This document shows, one piece after another, positions 1 through 7,212 of a DNA stretch of 64,000 bases. The translations under genes and the position numbers were made by a program. Source of the DNA: Mycobacterium sp. M26 (GTDB lineage Bacteria; Actinomycetota; Actinomycetes; Mycobacteriales; Mycobacteriaceae); contig NZ_LN929908.1 in NCBI RefSeq assembly GCF_001494595.1, positions 3,254,468-3,318,467 of the forward strand, given 5' to 3'. Within the stretch, counting starts at the first letter, position 1, and each line of letters begins with the position of its first letter. A model generated the notes under the pieces. It saw only the letters and a program-made list of their open reading frames with translations, searched no databases and was not told where the DNA came from.

Positions 1-587
1 CCCCCGCCCCCGCCCGCCCCCCCGGCGACGCCCCCCCCGCCGGCGCCTCCGGACCCCACCAGACCGGCGGAGCCGCCGTTGCCGCCGGCATAACCGTCGC
101 CGCCGTTGCCCCACAACAAGCCGGACCGTCCGCCGGTGCATGCCGCACCCTGGGCGCACGTCTGCGAGGTCCAGCTGTAGCCGTTTCCGACGAGGAGACC
201 GGCGTCCGGGTGGGCGGCGGTGCCGTCACCGACCAGCGTGCCGACGATCTGCGCGACGGGGTTCACCGCAGAGGTATTGGCTGCGGTCCGCGCGCCGGTG
301 ACGACGGCGGTCCGAGCCGAACGAGCGCGCGGCGCCGTCGATCTCGTCGGCGCTACGGCGTGTTGTGCGCGAGGCGCGGGTGCGCGATGTTCGGATGCGC
401 GGGCCGACGATGCCCCCGTGGAGGGCTTATCGCTGGCGGCCCCGGTGTCGGCGGCCGCCGATCCCGACAGCGACAACGCCGCGGCTCCCAGTGCGACGGT
501 CAGCGCACCGGCCCACCCCAGCGTGCGGGCACAGCCCGTGACACCCGGCCGGCTAGAACCGTTCTCGACAGAATCCGTGACGGCCAC
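1..587 (-). CDS. Secreted PGRS-repeat protein without PE domain (3' end outside window)
   Basis: Partial gene of about 195 codons, running off the window edge. I place the start at a GTG at 587. A short N-terminus is followed by a hydrophobic signal segment (around residues 20-45, ending in an Ala-rich SAAAD-type cleavage region), then an Ala/Arg/Pro-rich spacer, then the block GLLVGNGYSW and CTGGRSGLLWGNGGDGYAGG, which is the Gly/Asn-rich start of a mycobacterial PGRS array. There is no PE domain, so this is the PE-less 'PGRS repeat-containing protein' type seen in non-tuberculous mycobacteria. Function unknown; an exported or cell-surface location is inferred from the signal segment. The last 45 bases are long C runs (poly-Gly read as GGG codons), unlike the GGC/GGT codons just upstream, so this edge may be poorly resolved sequence. 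Confidence 0.7.
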   Translation of the reverse strand, partial: MAVTDSVENGSSRPGVTGCARTLGWAGALTVALGAAALSLSGSAAADTGAASDKPSTGASSARASEHRAPAPRAQHAVAPTRSTAPRARSARTAVVTGARTAANTSAVNPVAQIVGTLVGDGTAAHPDAGLLVGNGYSWTSQTCAQGAACTGGRSGLLWGNGGDGYAGGNGGSAGLVGSGGAGGGGVAGGAGGGG

Positions 588-710
588 AGTGCATCCCCCA
601 GTCGGCGACATCGACGTTGAGCGCCGAGATTACAACCAATCCCGGCCCGTGCAGTCATGTTTGGCCAGCATCGCCGCCGAGGCACTCACTGCGTTCACCA
701 CGCCGAAACG

Positions 711-752
711 CCGAAGCCACGCAGGAGTTCTGAACTCCGTGCGTGGCTTCGG
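711..752 (-). terminator. Strong hairpin downstream of ilvC
   Basis: CCGAAGCCACGCA (711-723) pairs with TGCGTGGCTTCGG (740-752), and inside it GGAGTTC pairs with GAACTCC: a 20-bp stem with one bulged base and a tiny loop. It begins about 30 bases past the ilvC stop. No clear U-tract follows on the minus strand, which is common for mycobacterial terminators. It probably ends the ilvBNC transcript and separates it from the PGRS gene. Confidence 0.7.
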
Positions 753-779
753 TGGTGCTGAGGTCGAAAGCGCCTGGGG

Positions 780-1802
780 CTAGGCGGTTTCGGTGATGGG
801 ACGGTCGACCCAGCTCATCAGGTCGCGCAGCTTCTTGCCGGTGACCTCGATCGGGTGCTCGGCGTTCTTCTTGCGCAGGCCCTCGAGCTCCTTGTTGCCG
901 CCCTCGACGTTGGCGACGAGGCGCTTGACGAAGGTGCCGTCCTGGATGTCGGAGAGGATGTCGCGCATCCGCTGCTTGGTGTCGGCGTCGATCACGCGCG
1001 GGCCGGACAGGTAGCCGCCGAACTCCGCGGTGTCGGACACCGAGTAGTTCATCCGGGCGATACCACCCTCGTACATCAGGTCGACGATCAACTTGAGCTC
1101 GTGCAGCACCTCGAAGTAGGCCAGTTCGGGGGCGTAGCCCGCCTCGACCATCACCTCGAAGCCGGTCTTCACCAGTTCCTCGGTGCCACCGCACAGCACG
1201 GCCTGCTCACCGAACAGGTCGGTCTCGGTCTCGTCCTTGAAGGTGGTCTTGATGACGCCGGCGCGGGTGCCGCCGATGCCCTTGGCGTAGGAGAGCGCCA
1301 GGGCCAGGCCTTCACCGGTCGGGTCCTGCTCGATGGCGACCAGGCAGGGCACGCCCTTGCCGTCGACGAACTGGCGGCGCACCAGGTGGCCGGGGCCCTT
1401 GGGGGCGACCATGCCGATGGTGACGTCGGCGGGCGGCTTGATCAGACCGAAGTGGATGTTCAGACCGTGGCCGAAGAACAGCGCGTCACCGGACTTGAGG
1501 TTCGGCTCGATGTCGTTCTTGAAGATCTCGGCCTGCGCGGTGTCGGGCGCGAGCAGCATGATCACATCAGCCCACTTGGCGACCTCGGCAGGGGTGTCGA
1601 CCTCCAGGCCCTGCTCGGTCACCTTCTCGCGCGACTTCGAGCCTTCCTTCAGGCCAACCTTCACCTGCACACCGGAGTCACGCAGGCTCAGCGAGTGGGC
1701 GTGGCCCTGGCTGCCATAGCCGATCACACCGACCTTGCGGCCCTGGATGATCGACAGGTCGGCGTCGTCGTCGTAGAACATCTCAATGGGATTTGCAGCC
1801 AC
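780..1802 (-). CDS. ilvC: Ketol-acid reductoisomerase (NADP+)
   Basis: Converts acetolactate or acetohydroxybutyrate to the dihydroxy acids of valine, leucine and isoleucine synthesis, using NADPH and Mg2+ in the cytoplasm. The 340-residue length is that of class I KARI. The Rossmann motif GYGSQG sits at residues 28-33, followed by the R/S phosphate-binding loop (KEGSKSREK). The C-terminal knotted domain carries the metal-ligand segment DLFGEQAVLCGG and the second acidic stretch FEVLHELKLI. Last gene of the ilvB-ilvN-ilvC operon, 39 bases after ilvN, and followed by the hairpin at 711-752. Equivalent to Rv3001c. Confidence 0.97.
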   Translation of the reverse strand: MAANPIEMFYDDDADLSIIQGRKVGVIGYGSQGHAHSLSLRDSGVQVKVGLKEGSKSREKVTEQGLEVDTPAEVAKWADVIMLLAPDTAQAEIFKNDIEPNLKSGDALFFGHGLNIHFGLIKPPADVTIGMVAPKGPGHLVRRQFVDGKGVPCLVAIEQDPTGEGLALALSYAKGIGGTRAGVIKTTFKDETETDLFGEQAVLCGGTEELVKTGFEVMVEAGYAPELAYFEVLHELKLIVDLMYEGGIARMNYSVSDTAEFGGYLSGPRVIDADTKQRMRDILSDIQDGTFVKRLVANVEGGNKELEGLRKKNAEHPIEVTGKKLRDLMSWVDRPITETA

Positions 1803-1841
1803 GGTGGCTTTGCCTTTCGTTGTTTCTTCGGTGGGGTCGGG

Positions 1842-2354
1842 TTATTTGGCGGTGGTCATTCCGCGCGGGCCGCGGGACAGCGACACCACGCCGGACTGCA
1901 CGATTTCACGGATGCCGTAGGGCTCCAGGACGCGCAGCAGCGCCTCGAGCTTCTCCGGGGTGCCGGTGGCCTCGACGGTCAGCGACTCGGTGGACACGTC
2001 GATAACCTTCGCACGGAACAGGTTGACCGCTTCGATCACCTGGCTGCGGGTGCCAGCATCGGCGCGCACCTTGATCAGCGCCAACTCTCGCGACACCGAG
2101 TTCTCGGTGTCCTGCTCGACGATCTTGATGACGTTGATCAGCTTGTTGAGCTGCTTGGTGATCTGCTCGAGCGGGGTCTCCTCCGCGGTGACCACGATCG
2201 TCATCCGCGACATGTTCTTCTGCTCGGTGGCACCGACCGCCAGCGACTCGATATTGAAGCCACGCCGGGAGAACAGTGCGGCCACGCGGGCCAGCACACC
2301 GGGCTTGTCTTCGACGAGCACCGAAAGGGTATGGGTGACAGTGTTTCCCGACAT
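1842..2354 (-). CDS. ilvN: Acetolactate synthase small (regulatory) subunit
   Basis: 170 residues. Regulatory subunit of acetohydroxyacid synthase: an N-terminal ACT domain (LSVLVEDKPGVLARVAALFS, about residues 8-27) that binds valine for feedback control, and a C-terminal domain (about 85-160) that contacts the catalytic subunit. Its ATG overlaps the TGA of ilvB (ATGA at 2352-2355), so translation is probably coupled. Equivalent to Rv3002c. Confidence 0.96.
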   Translation of the reverse strand: MSGNTVTHTLSVLVEDKPGVLARVAALFSRRGFNIESLAVGATEQKNMSRMTIVVTAEETPLEQITKQLNKLINVIKIVEQDTENSVSRELALIKVRADAGTRSQVIEAVNLFRAKVIDVSTESLTVEATGTPEKLEALLRVLEPYGIREIVQSGVVSLSRGPRGMTTAK

Positions 2355-4234
2355 CAGGCCCGGCCTTCCTCGTTGTCGTCGAACAGCGGACGGATGTTGC
2401 GGGCGGCCATGATCTCGTCATTACCGGTACCGGCGGCCACCATCGGCCACACCTGGGCGTCGGCGCCGACGATGAAGTCGATCACCACCGGCCGGTCATT
2501 GATCGCACGAGCCTGGTTGATGACGTCGGCGACGTCCTCCTCACGCTCGCAGCGCAATCCGACGCAACCGTAGGCCTCTGCCAGCTTGACGAAGTCCGGG
2601 ATGCGCTGACTGTGGGTGGCCAGATCGGTGTTGCTGTAGCGCTCGCCGTAGAACAGCGTTTGCCACTGCCGCACCATGCCGAGGTTGCCGTTGTTGATCA
2701 GGGCGACCTTGATCGGCACACCCTCGACAGCGCAAGTGGCCAGTTCCTGGTTGGTCATCTGGAAGCAGCCGTCGCCGTCGATGGCCCACACCTCGGCGTC
2801 GGGCCGGGCCATCTTGGCGCCCATGGCAGCCGGAACGGCGAAGCCCATGGTGCCCAGACCGCCGGAGTTCAGCCAGGTCCGCGGGTTCTCGTAGGAGATG
2901 AACTGCGCGGCCCACATCTGATGCTGGCCCACCCCGGCGACGTAGATCGCGTCGGGTCCGGCGATCTTGCCCAGTTCGGAGATGACGAACTCCGGGCTGA
3001 GGCTGCCGTCATGCTGCGGTGCCCAGCTCAGCGGGTAGGTGGCCCGGATCCCCGACAGGTACTCCCACCAGTTGTCCAGGTTGACCTTTTCCCCGCCGGT
3101 CTTGCGCAATGCCTCGATCAGCTCGACAATCGCAAGCTTCACGTCGCCCACGATCGGGACGTCGGCGTGCCGGTTCTTGCCGATCTCGGCCGGGTCGATG
3201 TCGACGTGGATCACCTTGGCCTCGGGGGCGAAGGAATCCAGCTTGCCGGTGACGCGGTCGTCGAACCGCGCGCCCAGGGCGATCAGCAGGTCGCTGCGCT
3301 GCAGGGCGGCCACCGCGGCCACCGTGCCGTGCATACCGGGCATACCCATGTTCTGCGGGTGGCTATCCGGGAACGCGCCGCGGGCCATCAGGGTGGTGAC
3401 GACCGGGATGCCGGTCAGTTCGGCCAGATCCAGCAGCTCAGCGGTGGCCTCGCCGCGGATGACACCGCCGCCGACGTAGAGCACCGGCTTGCGGGCCGCG
3501 GCAATCAGCTTGGCCGCCTCGCGGATCTGGCGGCTGTGCGGTTTGGTGTTCGGCTTGTAGCCGGGCAGGTCGATCTGCGGCGGCCAGGCGAAGGTGCACT
3601 GGCCCTGCAGGACGTCCTTGGGGATGTCGACCAGCACCGCGCCGGGGCGTCCGGTGGCGGCGATGTGGAAGGCCTCGGCGATCACTTTGGGGATGTCGTC
3701 ACCGTCGCGCACCAGGAAGTTGTGCTTGGTGATCGGCATCGTGATGCCGGAGATGTCGGCTTCCTGGAAAGCGTCGGTGCCGATCAGCGAGCGGCCGACC
3801 TGGCCGGTGATGGCGACGACGGGGATCGAGTCCATCTGGGCATCCGCCAGCGGGGTGACCAGGTTGGTGGCGCCGGGGCCGGAGGTGGCCATCATGACGC
3901 CGACCTTGCCGGTGGCGTGCGCATAGCCGCTGGCGGCGTGGCCCGCGCCCTGCTCGTGGCGGACCAGGACGTGACGCAGCTTCTGGGAGTCGAAGAGCGG
4001 GTCGTAGACCGGCAGCACCGCGCCGCCGGGGATTCCGAAGATGGTGTCGACGCCGAGTTCCTCCAGCGACCGCACCACCGACTCGGCGCCGGTGAGCTGC
4101 TGGGGGGCGATGCGCTTGACTGCCGGTGCGCCCGCCTTGTGGGCGGCCTTACCAGTGGTTTGCGCTGCGGCTTCGGCGCCGTTGGCCGGCGATGTCGCCG
4201 ACGGCTCGGGTGCTCGCGTGGTCGGTGCGCTCAC
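2354..4234 (-). CDS. ilvB: Acetolactate synthase large (catalytic) subunit
   Basis: 626-residue ThDP enzyme that condenses pyruvate with pyruvate or 2-oxobutyrate, the first common step of branched-chain amino acid synthesis. The N-terminal ThDP PYR domain holds the catalytic Glu in VRHEQGAGHAASGY (about residues 90-105). A central FAD-binding domain follows, and the C-terminal PP domain has the metal/ThDP motif GDGCF...INNGNLG. About 45 residues of Ala-rich, low-complexity sequence precede the catalytic domain, as in other mycobacterial IlvB1 proteins. It starts about 100 bases after the leader ORF and attenuator. Equivalent to Rv3003c. Confidence 0.97.
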   Translation of the reverse strand: MSAPTTRAPEPSATSPANGAEAAAQTTGKAAHKAGAPAVKRIAPQQLTGAESVVRSLEELGVDTIFGIPGGAVLPVYDPLFDSQKLRHVLVRHEQGAGHAASGYAHATGKVGVMMATSGPGATNLVTPLADAQMDSIPVVAITGQVGRSLIGTDAFQEADISGITMPITKHNFLVRDGDDIPKVIAEAFHIAATGRPGAVLVDIPKDVLQGQCTFAWPPQIDLPGYKPNTKPHSRQIREAAKLIAAARKPVLYVGGGVIRGEATAELLDLAELTGIPVVTTLMARGAFPDSHPQNMGMPGMHGTVAAVAALQRSDLLIALGARFDDRVTGKLDSFAPEAKVIHVDIDPAEIGKNRHADVPIVGDVKLAIVELIEALRKTGGEKVNLDNWWEYLSGIRATYPLSWAPQHDGSLSPEFVISELGKIAGPDAIYVAGVGQHQMWAAQFISYENPRTWLNSGGLGTMGFAVPAAMGAKMARPDAEVWAIDGDGCFQMTNQELATCAVEGVPIKVALINNGNLGMVRQWQTLFYGERYSNTDLATHSQRIPDFVKLAEAYGCVGLRCEREEDVADVINQARAINDRPVVIDFIVGADAQVWPMVAAGTGNDEIMAARNIRPLFDDNEEGRA

Positions 4235-4276
4235 GGTGTGTCCTCGATGTCCTTGTTGTCGTTTCCTTCGGGCAAG

Positions 4277-4312
4277 AAAAAACCCCCGTCAGCATCGGCG
4301 GCTGTACGAGGG
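4277..4312 (-). terminator. Intrinsic terminator in the ilvB leader (attenuator)
   Basis: On the minus strand CCCTCGT pairs with ACGGGGG (one G-U pair) and inside it CAGC pairs with GCTG, followed directly by TTTTTT (4282-4277). This is a full rho-independent terminator, rare in mycobacteria. It lies between a leader ORF (stop at 4333) and the ilvB start (4234), the arrangement expected for transcription attenuation. Confidence 0.85.
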
Positions 4313-4314
4313 TT

Positions 4315-4369
4315 GCGCGCTGGTGCGGTTGGCTATACCCGGCAGGGGGCAAGCGCGGCACCAACGCGC
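4315..4369 (-). promoter_or_regulatory. Leader RNA alternative-pairing region (segments 1 and 2)
   Basis: Within the ilvB leader, GCGCGTTGGTGC (4369-4358), just after the Leu-Val-Val-Ile codons, is complementary over 12 bases (one G-U) to GCACCAGCGCGC (4326-4315), which lies just before the terminator stem. A ribosome stalled on the Val/Ile codons would cover the first segment and free the second. That is the classical segment 1:2 logic of an amino-acid attenuator. A convincing 2:3 antiterminator was not worked out by eye. Confidence 0.6.
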
Positions 4370-4404
4370 TGGCCAATTACTACGAGCATTCCGCCGGACT
4401 TCAT
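4333..4404 (-). CDS. Branched-chain amino acid leader peptide (23 aa)
   Basis: ATG at 4404 to TAG at 4333 encodes a 23-residue peptide containing the consecutive run Met-Leu-Val-Val-Ile (residues 6-10), with further Val and Leu residues later. A second ATG at 4389 would give an 18-residue form starting at that same Met. The cluster of regulated amino acids, the short length, and the position just before an intrinsic terminator and ilvB identify it as an attenuation leader peptide, comparable in role to the ilvBNC leader of Corynebacterium glutamicum. No strong ribosome binding site is present. The predicted transcription start lies within a few bases of the ATG, so the ORF may be translated leaderless. 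Confidence 0.8.
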   Translation of the reverse strand: MKSGGMLVVIGQRVGAALAPCRV

Positions 4405-4412
4405 AACCTGCG

Positions 4413-4442
4413 ACGGTAGCCTCCGCACTGGTCAGACGTCAA
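4413..4442 (-). promoter_or_regulatory. Probable sigma-A promoter of the ilv operon
   Basis: TTGACG (4442-4437), an 18-base spacer, then TACCGT (4418-4413, fitting the mycobacterial TANNNT -10). The leader ORF ATG begins 8 bases after the -10 box, so transcription would start at or 1-2 bases before the ATG. Inferred from sequence only. Confidence 0.6.
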
Positions 4443-4479
4443 ATCCCGGTCGTCGTCGCGGTGATGGGATGATGCAGAC

Positions 4480-4899
4480 ATGCCTTCCGGTTCCGTCCCC
4501 GACCCGTCGCCGGCCGCTACCCGACCCGGGAAACCCGTGGTGATCAGGGTCTCGCCGATGGCTCACTTCGCCTCCGGCTTCCTCGCTCTGGGGTTGCTGA
4601 CGCTGGTGACGGTGTTCCCCACCTGGGGCATGGCCCTGATGGTGATTCCGGTGGTGCTCTCGGCGGCGATCATCCGGTTCCGCACGGTGGCCGACCGCGA
4701 GACCGTCACGGCACGGACCCTGCTGGGCAGCCGCACGGTGCGCTGGGACCAGATCGCGGGGCTGCGATTCGATCGGACGGCGTGGGCCAAGGCCCGGCTC
4801 AACGATGACTCCGAGATGCTGTTGCCCGCGGTGACGTTCGCGACGCTGCCGCTGCTGACCGCCGCCAGCGGTGGCCGGGTGCCTAATCCCTACGAGTGA
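4480..4899 (+). CDS. cfp6: PH-domain membrane protein, CFP-6 (Rv3004) family
   Basis: 139 residues. Two hydrophobic segments form a membrane hairpin (about residues 27-43 and 50-65). A short bacterial PH-like domain follows (about 70-139) with the pattern ADRETVTARTLLGSRTVRWDQIAGL, typical of the small actinobacterial low-molecular-weight antigen 6 family. Function is not established. It is divergent from the ilv operon and sits between ilvB and doxX, exactly as Rv3004 does in M. tuberculosis, which supports orthology. The start is the ATG at 4480; the Pro/Ser-rich first 25 residues are probably flexible. Confidence 0.8.
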   Translation: MPSGSVPDPSPAATRPGKPVVIRVSPMAHFASGFLALGLLTLVTVFPTWGMALMVIPVVLSAAIIRFRTVADRETVTARTLLGSRTVRWDQIAGLRFDRTAWAKARLNDDSEMLLPAVTFATLPLLTAASGGRVPNPYE

Positions 4900-5727
4900 C
4901 TAGCCAAGCTTGCCGTGCAGGAAGAACCACGCGGCGACACCGCCACCGACACCGATCAGCAGAGCGATGAAGGAGCCGACGAACGGCCGGCGCGCCCAGC
5001 CCCGGCCGGCGTCGAATCCGTAGCGGCCCGGGCCGACCAGGATGATCGAGGCCGCGGCGGTCGCGAGCACCAGCAGGTACTCGACGCCGTCGGCGCCGAA
5101 CACGGCCAGGTAGCCGTCCTGGCGCTGGGCGGCGAAAACGGTGAGCAGGCTGTTGACCAGGTAGGCCAGTGCGCCGGCAGCAGCCAGCGGGGTGAACAGG
5201 CCCAGCACCAGCAGGACGCCGATGATGATCTGCGCACCCGCGCCGACGTAGGTCAGGATCCCGGCGTGCTGATAGCCGGCGTCGGCGAGCGCGGTCTTGA
5301 AGCCGTCCATGCCCTGGCCGCCCCACCAGCCGAACGCCTTCTGCAGACCGTGGGCGATGAAGATCACGCCGACGACGACGCGCAACAGCAACAGGCCCAG
5401 GTCCTGGGTGCCGCGCTTACCGGCGGCCTTCGCGCGCTCCTCGGCGTCGAAGGGCTCGATCTCCATCGGGCCGGCCGCGGTGATCGGCGCCGGCTCGGCG
5501 TGCGGCTGCACGTAGGGCAGCGGCTCGGGATCGTGCAGCAGTCCGTATCCGGCCGACGACGCCGGGGCGGGCCCCGGGCTGTACGGCGGGATCTTCGTGG
5601 TCTCGAAGTCGCCGCCGTAAGTGGCGGAGGGAAGGTCGTCTTCCGGGTCGACCAGCTGGGCCGACGCCGGTCGCACCGAGGAATCGTCGGGTCGTTGCCA
5701 GCGTGATTCGGGGCCTTGACTCGTCAC
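4900..5727 (-). CDS. DoxX-family integral membrane protein (Rv3005c-like)
   Basis: 275 residues from a GTG at 5727; an upstream extension to 5790 is possible but covers weakly coding sequence. The N-terminal ~110 residues are Pro/Glu-rich and cytoplasmic-looking. Four hydrophobic segments then form the DoxX domain (GLLLLRVVVGVIFIAHGLQK, then segments near QIIIGVLLVLGLFTPLAAAG, YLLVLATAAASIILVG and FIALLIGVGGGVAAWFFL). In M. tuberculosis the orthologue is reported to work with SodA and SseA in a membrane oxidoreductase complex that resists oxidative and thiol stress. Those partners are not in this window. Convergent with the cfp6-like gene; divergent from lppZ. Confidence 0.85.
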   Translation of the reverse strand: MTSQGPESRWQRPDDSSVRPASAQLVDPEDDLPSATYGGDFETTKIPPYSPGPAPASSAGYGLLHDPEPLPYVQPHAEPAPITAAGPMEIEPFDAEERAKAAGKRGTQDLGLLLLRVVVGVIFIAHGLQKAFGWWGGQGMDGFKTALADAGYQHAGILTYVGAGAQIIIGVLLVLGLFTPLAAAGALAYLVNSLLTVFAAQRQDGYLAVFGADGVEYLLVLATAAASIILVGPGRYGFDAGRGWARRPFVGSFIALLIGVGGGVAAWFFLHGKLG

Positions 5728-5873
5728 GAAAGTCAGAGTAAGTGCAACTTCGCCCAAATCGGGGATTTGAGCGGCGCTTCTACCGGCCAATATTGGCTGC
5801 CGTCGCGGCCCGGTGGCCGGACTCGGCCGGTCGTCGTGGCGAACACCGGCGCTGTATCCGTAACCTGGCGGGC

Positions 5874-7032
5874 ATGCGAGTGCGCCGGCCGGTTCATGGG
5901 GTGCTGGCCGCGGTGTGCGCGGCGGGCCTGGTGCTGTCGGGCTGCGCGAAGTTCAACAACTCGATTTCGCAGCCGTTCACCACCGCTCCGGAGCTGGCCC
6001 CGGGTGCGACGTCGACGCCGCCGCCTCCCCCGCCGTTGCCGCCCAAGCCGTTCCCGAAGGCATGCCCCGCCGTTGCCGCCCAAGCCGTTCCCGAAGGCAT
6101 GCCCCGCCCCGGGCGTGATGCAGGGCTGCCTGGAAAGCACCAGCGGCCTCATCATGGGACCCGACAGCAAGACCGCCCTGGTCGCCGAGCGCACCACCGG
6201 CGCGGTCAAGGAGGTCTCGGTCAGCGCCGAGCCCAAGATCAGGACGGTCATCCCCGTCGACCCCAGCGGTGACGGCGGGCTGTTGGACATCGTGCTCTCG
6301 CCCACCTACTCGCAGGACCGGCTGATGTATGCCTACATCAGCACGCCCACCGACAACCGGGTGATCCGGGTGGCCGACGGCGACATTCCCAAGGAGATCC
6401 TGGTCGGCATCCCCAAGGGCGCGGTCGGTAACACCGGGTCGCTGATCTTCACCAGCCCCACCACCCTGGTGGTGCAGACCGGCGACGCCGGCAACCCGGC
6501 ACTGGCCGCTGACCCGAATTCGCTGGCGGGCAAGGTCATTCGTATCGAACAGCCGACCACGGTCAACCAGGCCCCGCCGACCACCGCGCTGTCGGGGATG
6601 GGCTCGGGTGGTGGCATGTGCATCGACCCGACCGACAAGTCGCTCTATGTCACCGATCGCACGCCGGCCGGTGACCGGCTGCAGCGGATCGGACCGGATT
6701 CGAAGGTGTCGACGGTGTGGACCTGGCCCGACCGTCCGGGCGTGGCCGGGTGCGCCGCTCTGGACGGCACGATCCTGGTGAATCTGGTCAACACCAAGCA
6801 AACGGTCGCGGTGCGGCTGGCGCAGGGCACCGGTGCCGTCACTGGCGAGCCGGAGGTGGTGCGCCAGGACACCCACGGCCACGCCTGGGCGCTCCAGGTG
6901 TCGCCGGACGGAAACATCTGGGGCGCAACGATCAACCGCACCGCCGGTGATCCGGAGAAGCTCGACGACGTGGTCTTCCCACTCTTCCCGCAGGGCGGCG
7001 GCTTCCCGCGCAGCAACGCCGACAACACCTGA
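5874..7032 (+). pseudogene. lppZ: lppZ lipoprotein gene, frameshifted by a 37-bp tandem duplication
   Basis: ATG at 5874 gives a lipoprotein signal (LAAVCAAGLVLSGCAKF, lipobox Cys at about residue 24) and a Pro-rich linker. A perfect 37-bp tandem repeat (6032-6105) then shifts the frame, and translation from the start ends at 6272. The other frame continues from the repeat to 7032 with an uninterrupted glucose/sorbosone dehydrogenase-like beta-propeller (ALVAERTTGAVKEV, YAYISTPTDNRVIRV, GSGGGMCIDPTDKSLYVTDR). Removing one repeat copy gives a 373-residue protein, the length I recall for M. tuberculosis LppZ (Rv3006). Either the gene is recently broken or the duplication is an assembly error. 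Role unknown; a surface lipoprotein related to PQQ sugar dehydrogenases. Confidence 0.85.
6032..6105 (+). repeat. Perfect 37-bp tandem duplication inside lppZ
   Basis: Unit 6032-6068 is repeated exactly at 6069-6105. Both copies are preceded by CCCC, a 4-base microhomology. 37 is not a multiple of 3, so the duplication shifts the lppZ frame within the Pro-rich linker. Confidence 0.95.
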
Positions 7033-7212
7033 GCCCCGCATTCGCTGGGCCGCTGTGCGGCAAACACCTTGAGTCGCAATGGATTCAAGCCTCGGGTCAC
7101 TGATCCGACTCTGCCGTGCATCGGTTTCATAACTGCGCCGCCGTCAGCTTGTCTGGGGCGCACAACCCGATACCGTCTGATTGACGAATCAAGATCACCG
7201 ACAGACGGGGAA

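Noticed and set aside
1..587. PE_PGRS gene
   Set aside because: PGRS repeats are present but the N-terminus is a signal peptide, with no PE motif or PE-length domain.
855..2573. Long open frame opposite ilvC and ilvN
   Set aside because: Antisense shadow of high-GC codons; the reverse strand encodes intact, conserved IlvC and IlvN.
2612..4543. 643-codon open frame opposite ilvB and its leader
   Set aside because: Mirror of ilvB codon bias; low-complexity His/Gly/Asp-rich translation and no domain.
6028..6105. CRISPR-like or REP repeat in lppZ
   Set aside because: Only two directly adjacent copies with no spacer and coding content; a simple tandem duplication.
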